Shown here piece by piece: positions 63,810 through 64,000 of a stretch of DNA of 64,000 nt. The notes below the pieces were generated by a model that saw only the letters and a program-made list of their open reading frames with translations, searched no databases and was not told the origin of the DNA. Within the stretch, counting starts at the first letter, position 1. Each line of letters opens with the position of its first letter. Source of the stretch: Cepaea nemoralis (lineage: Eukaryota; Mollusca; Gastropoda; Stylommatophora; Helicidae); the NCBI GenBank assembly GCA_014155875.1, contig JACEFZ010021772.1:283501-347500 (forward strand), read 5' to 3'. The translations under genes were made by a program, and so were the position numbers.

Positions 63810-64000
63810 TCAGTTTCTTTTTGCATGACCAAGTACTTTCAGTGTTCCTAACTGTAAATGACCAAGTACTTTCAGTGTTCCTAACTGTAAATGACCAAGT
63901 ACTTTCCGTTTCCCTAACTTGTTATGACCAATTACTTGCAGCTTTCATAACTTTATATGACGAAGCAGTTTAAGTTTTTCAAACTTTATATGACCAAGTA
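63810..64000. repeat. 33-bp minisatellite running off the window end
   Basis: Unit atgaccaagtactttcagtg plus ttcctaactgtaa, about 6 copies that become more diverged to the right; the array continues beyond 64000. Confidence 0.9.

Overview
The window is eukaryotic nuclear DNA. It holds one split gene with large introns and canonical GT-AG junctions, buried in minisatellites, tRNA-derived SINEs, non-LTR retrotransposons and DNA-transposon remnants. There are no bacterial operons, rRNAs or CRISPR arrays. The protein resembles animal alpha-aminoadipic semialdehyde synthase (AASS). The density of intronic minisatellites, together with RTE-like and RNase H-bearing LINEs, suggests a lophotrochozoan, perhaps a gastropod mollusc. 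That assignment is a guess from general character, not a proof.

The host gene runs on the + strand from 1084 to the stop codon at 37829-37831. Sixteen exons encode the last part of the lysine-ketoglutarate reductase (LKR) half and the whole saccharopine dehydrogenase (SDH) half of AASS. The 5' exons lie upstream of the window. Phases agree at every junction except inside three consecutive exons, each of which needs a frame correction: a 7-bp tandem duplication at 11221-11234, one extra base near 13259, and one extra base near 17239. With these corrected the coding length is 1887 nt (628 codons plus stop). The locus is therefore either a damaged allele or pseudogene, or the assembly carries indel errors.

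The introns and the 26 kb downstream of the gene are layered with mobile DNA. Elements whose ends I can define: a piggyBac-like MITE (TTAA, 4865-5548); two hAT-like MITEs with 8-bp target duplications (11981-12440, 45455-45840); a decayed mariner with TIRs and TA (16477-17037); a deleted Gypsy-like LTR element on the - strand (25513-27697) inserted in an RNase H-bearing LINE (about 24540-30340); a solo-LTR candidate (31891-32480); a 5'-truncated LINE with an unbroken ORF (33430-35240) ending 30 bp before an AASS exon; a near full-length LINE with a 14-bp target duplication (48932-52906, - strand); an RTE-like LINE nested in an older relative (58606-59978); and a 1.66-kb GAA-tailed non-autonomous retroelement in two complete and two partial copies.

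At least four tRNA-headed SINE families occur, here called A to D. Family C shares its 3' end with the LINE ending at 35240. Two family D copies carry long minisatellites that seem to have grown from the same internal SINE segment. More than twenty minisatellite arrays, with units of 19 to 59 bp, fill most remaining space. Several give long open frames in two or three frames that are not genes. I found no second host protein-coding gene.
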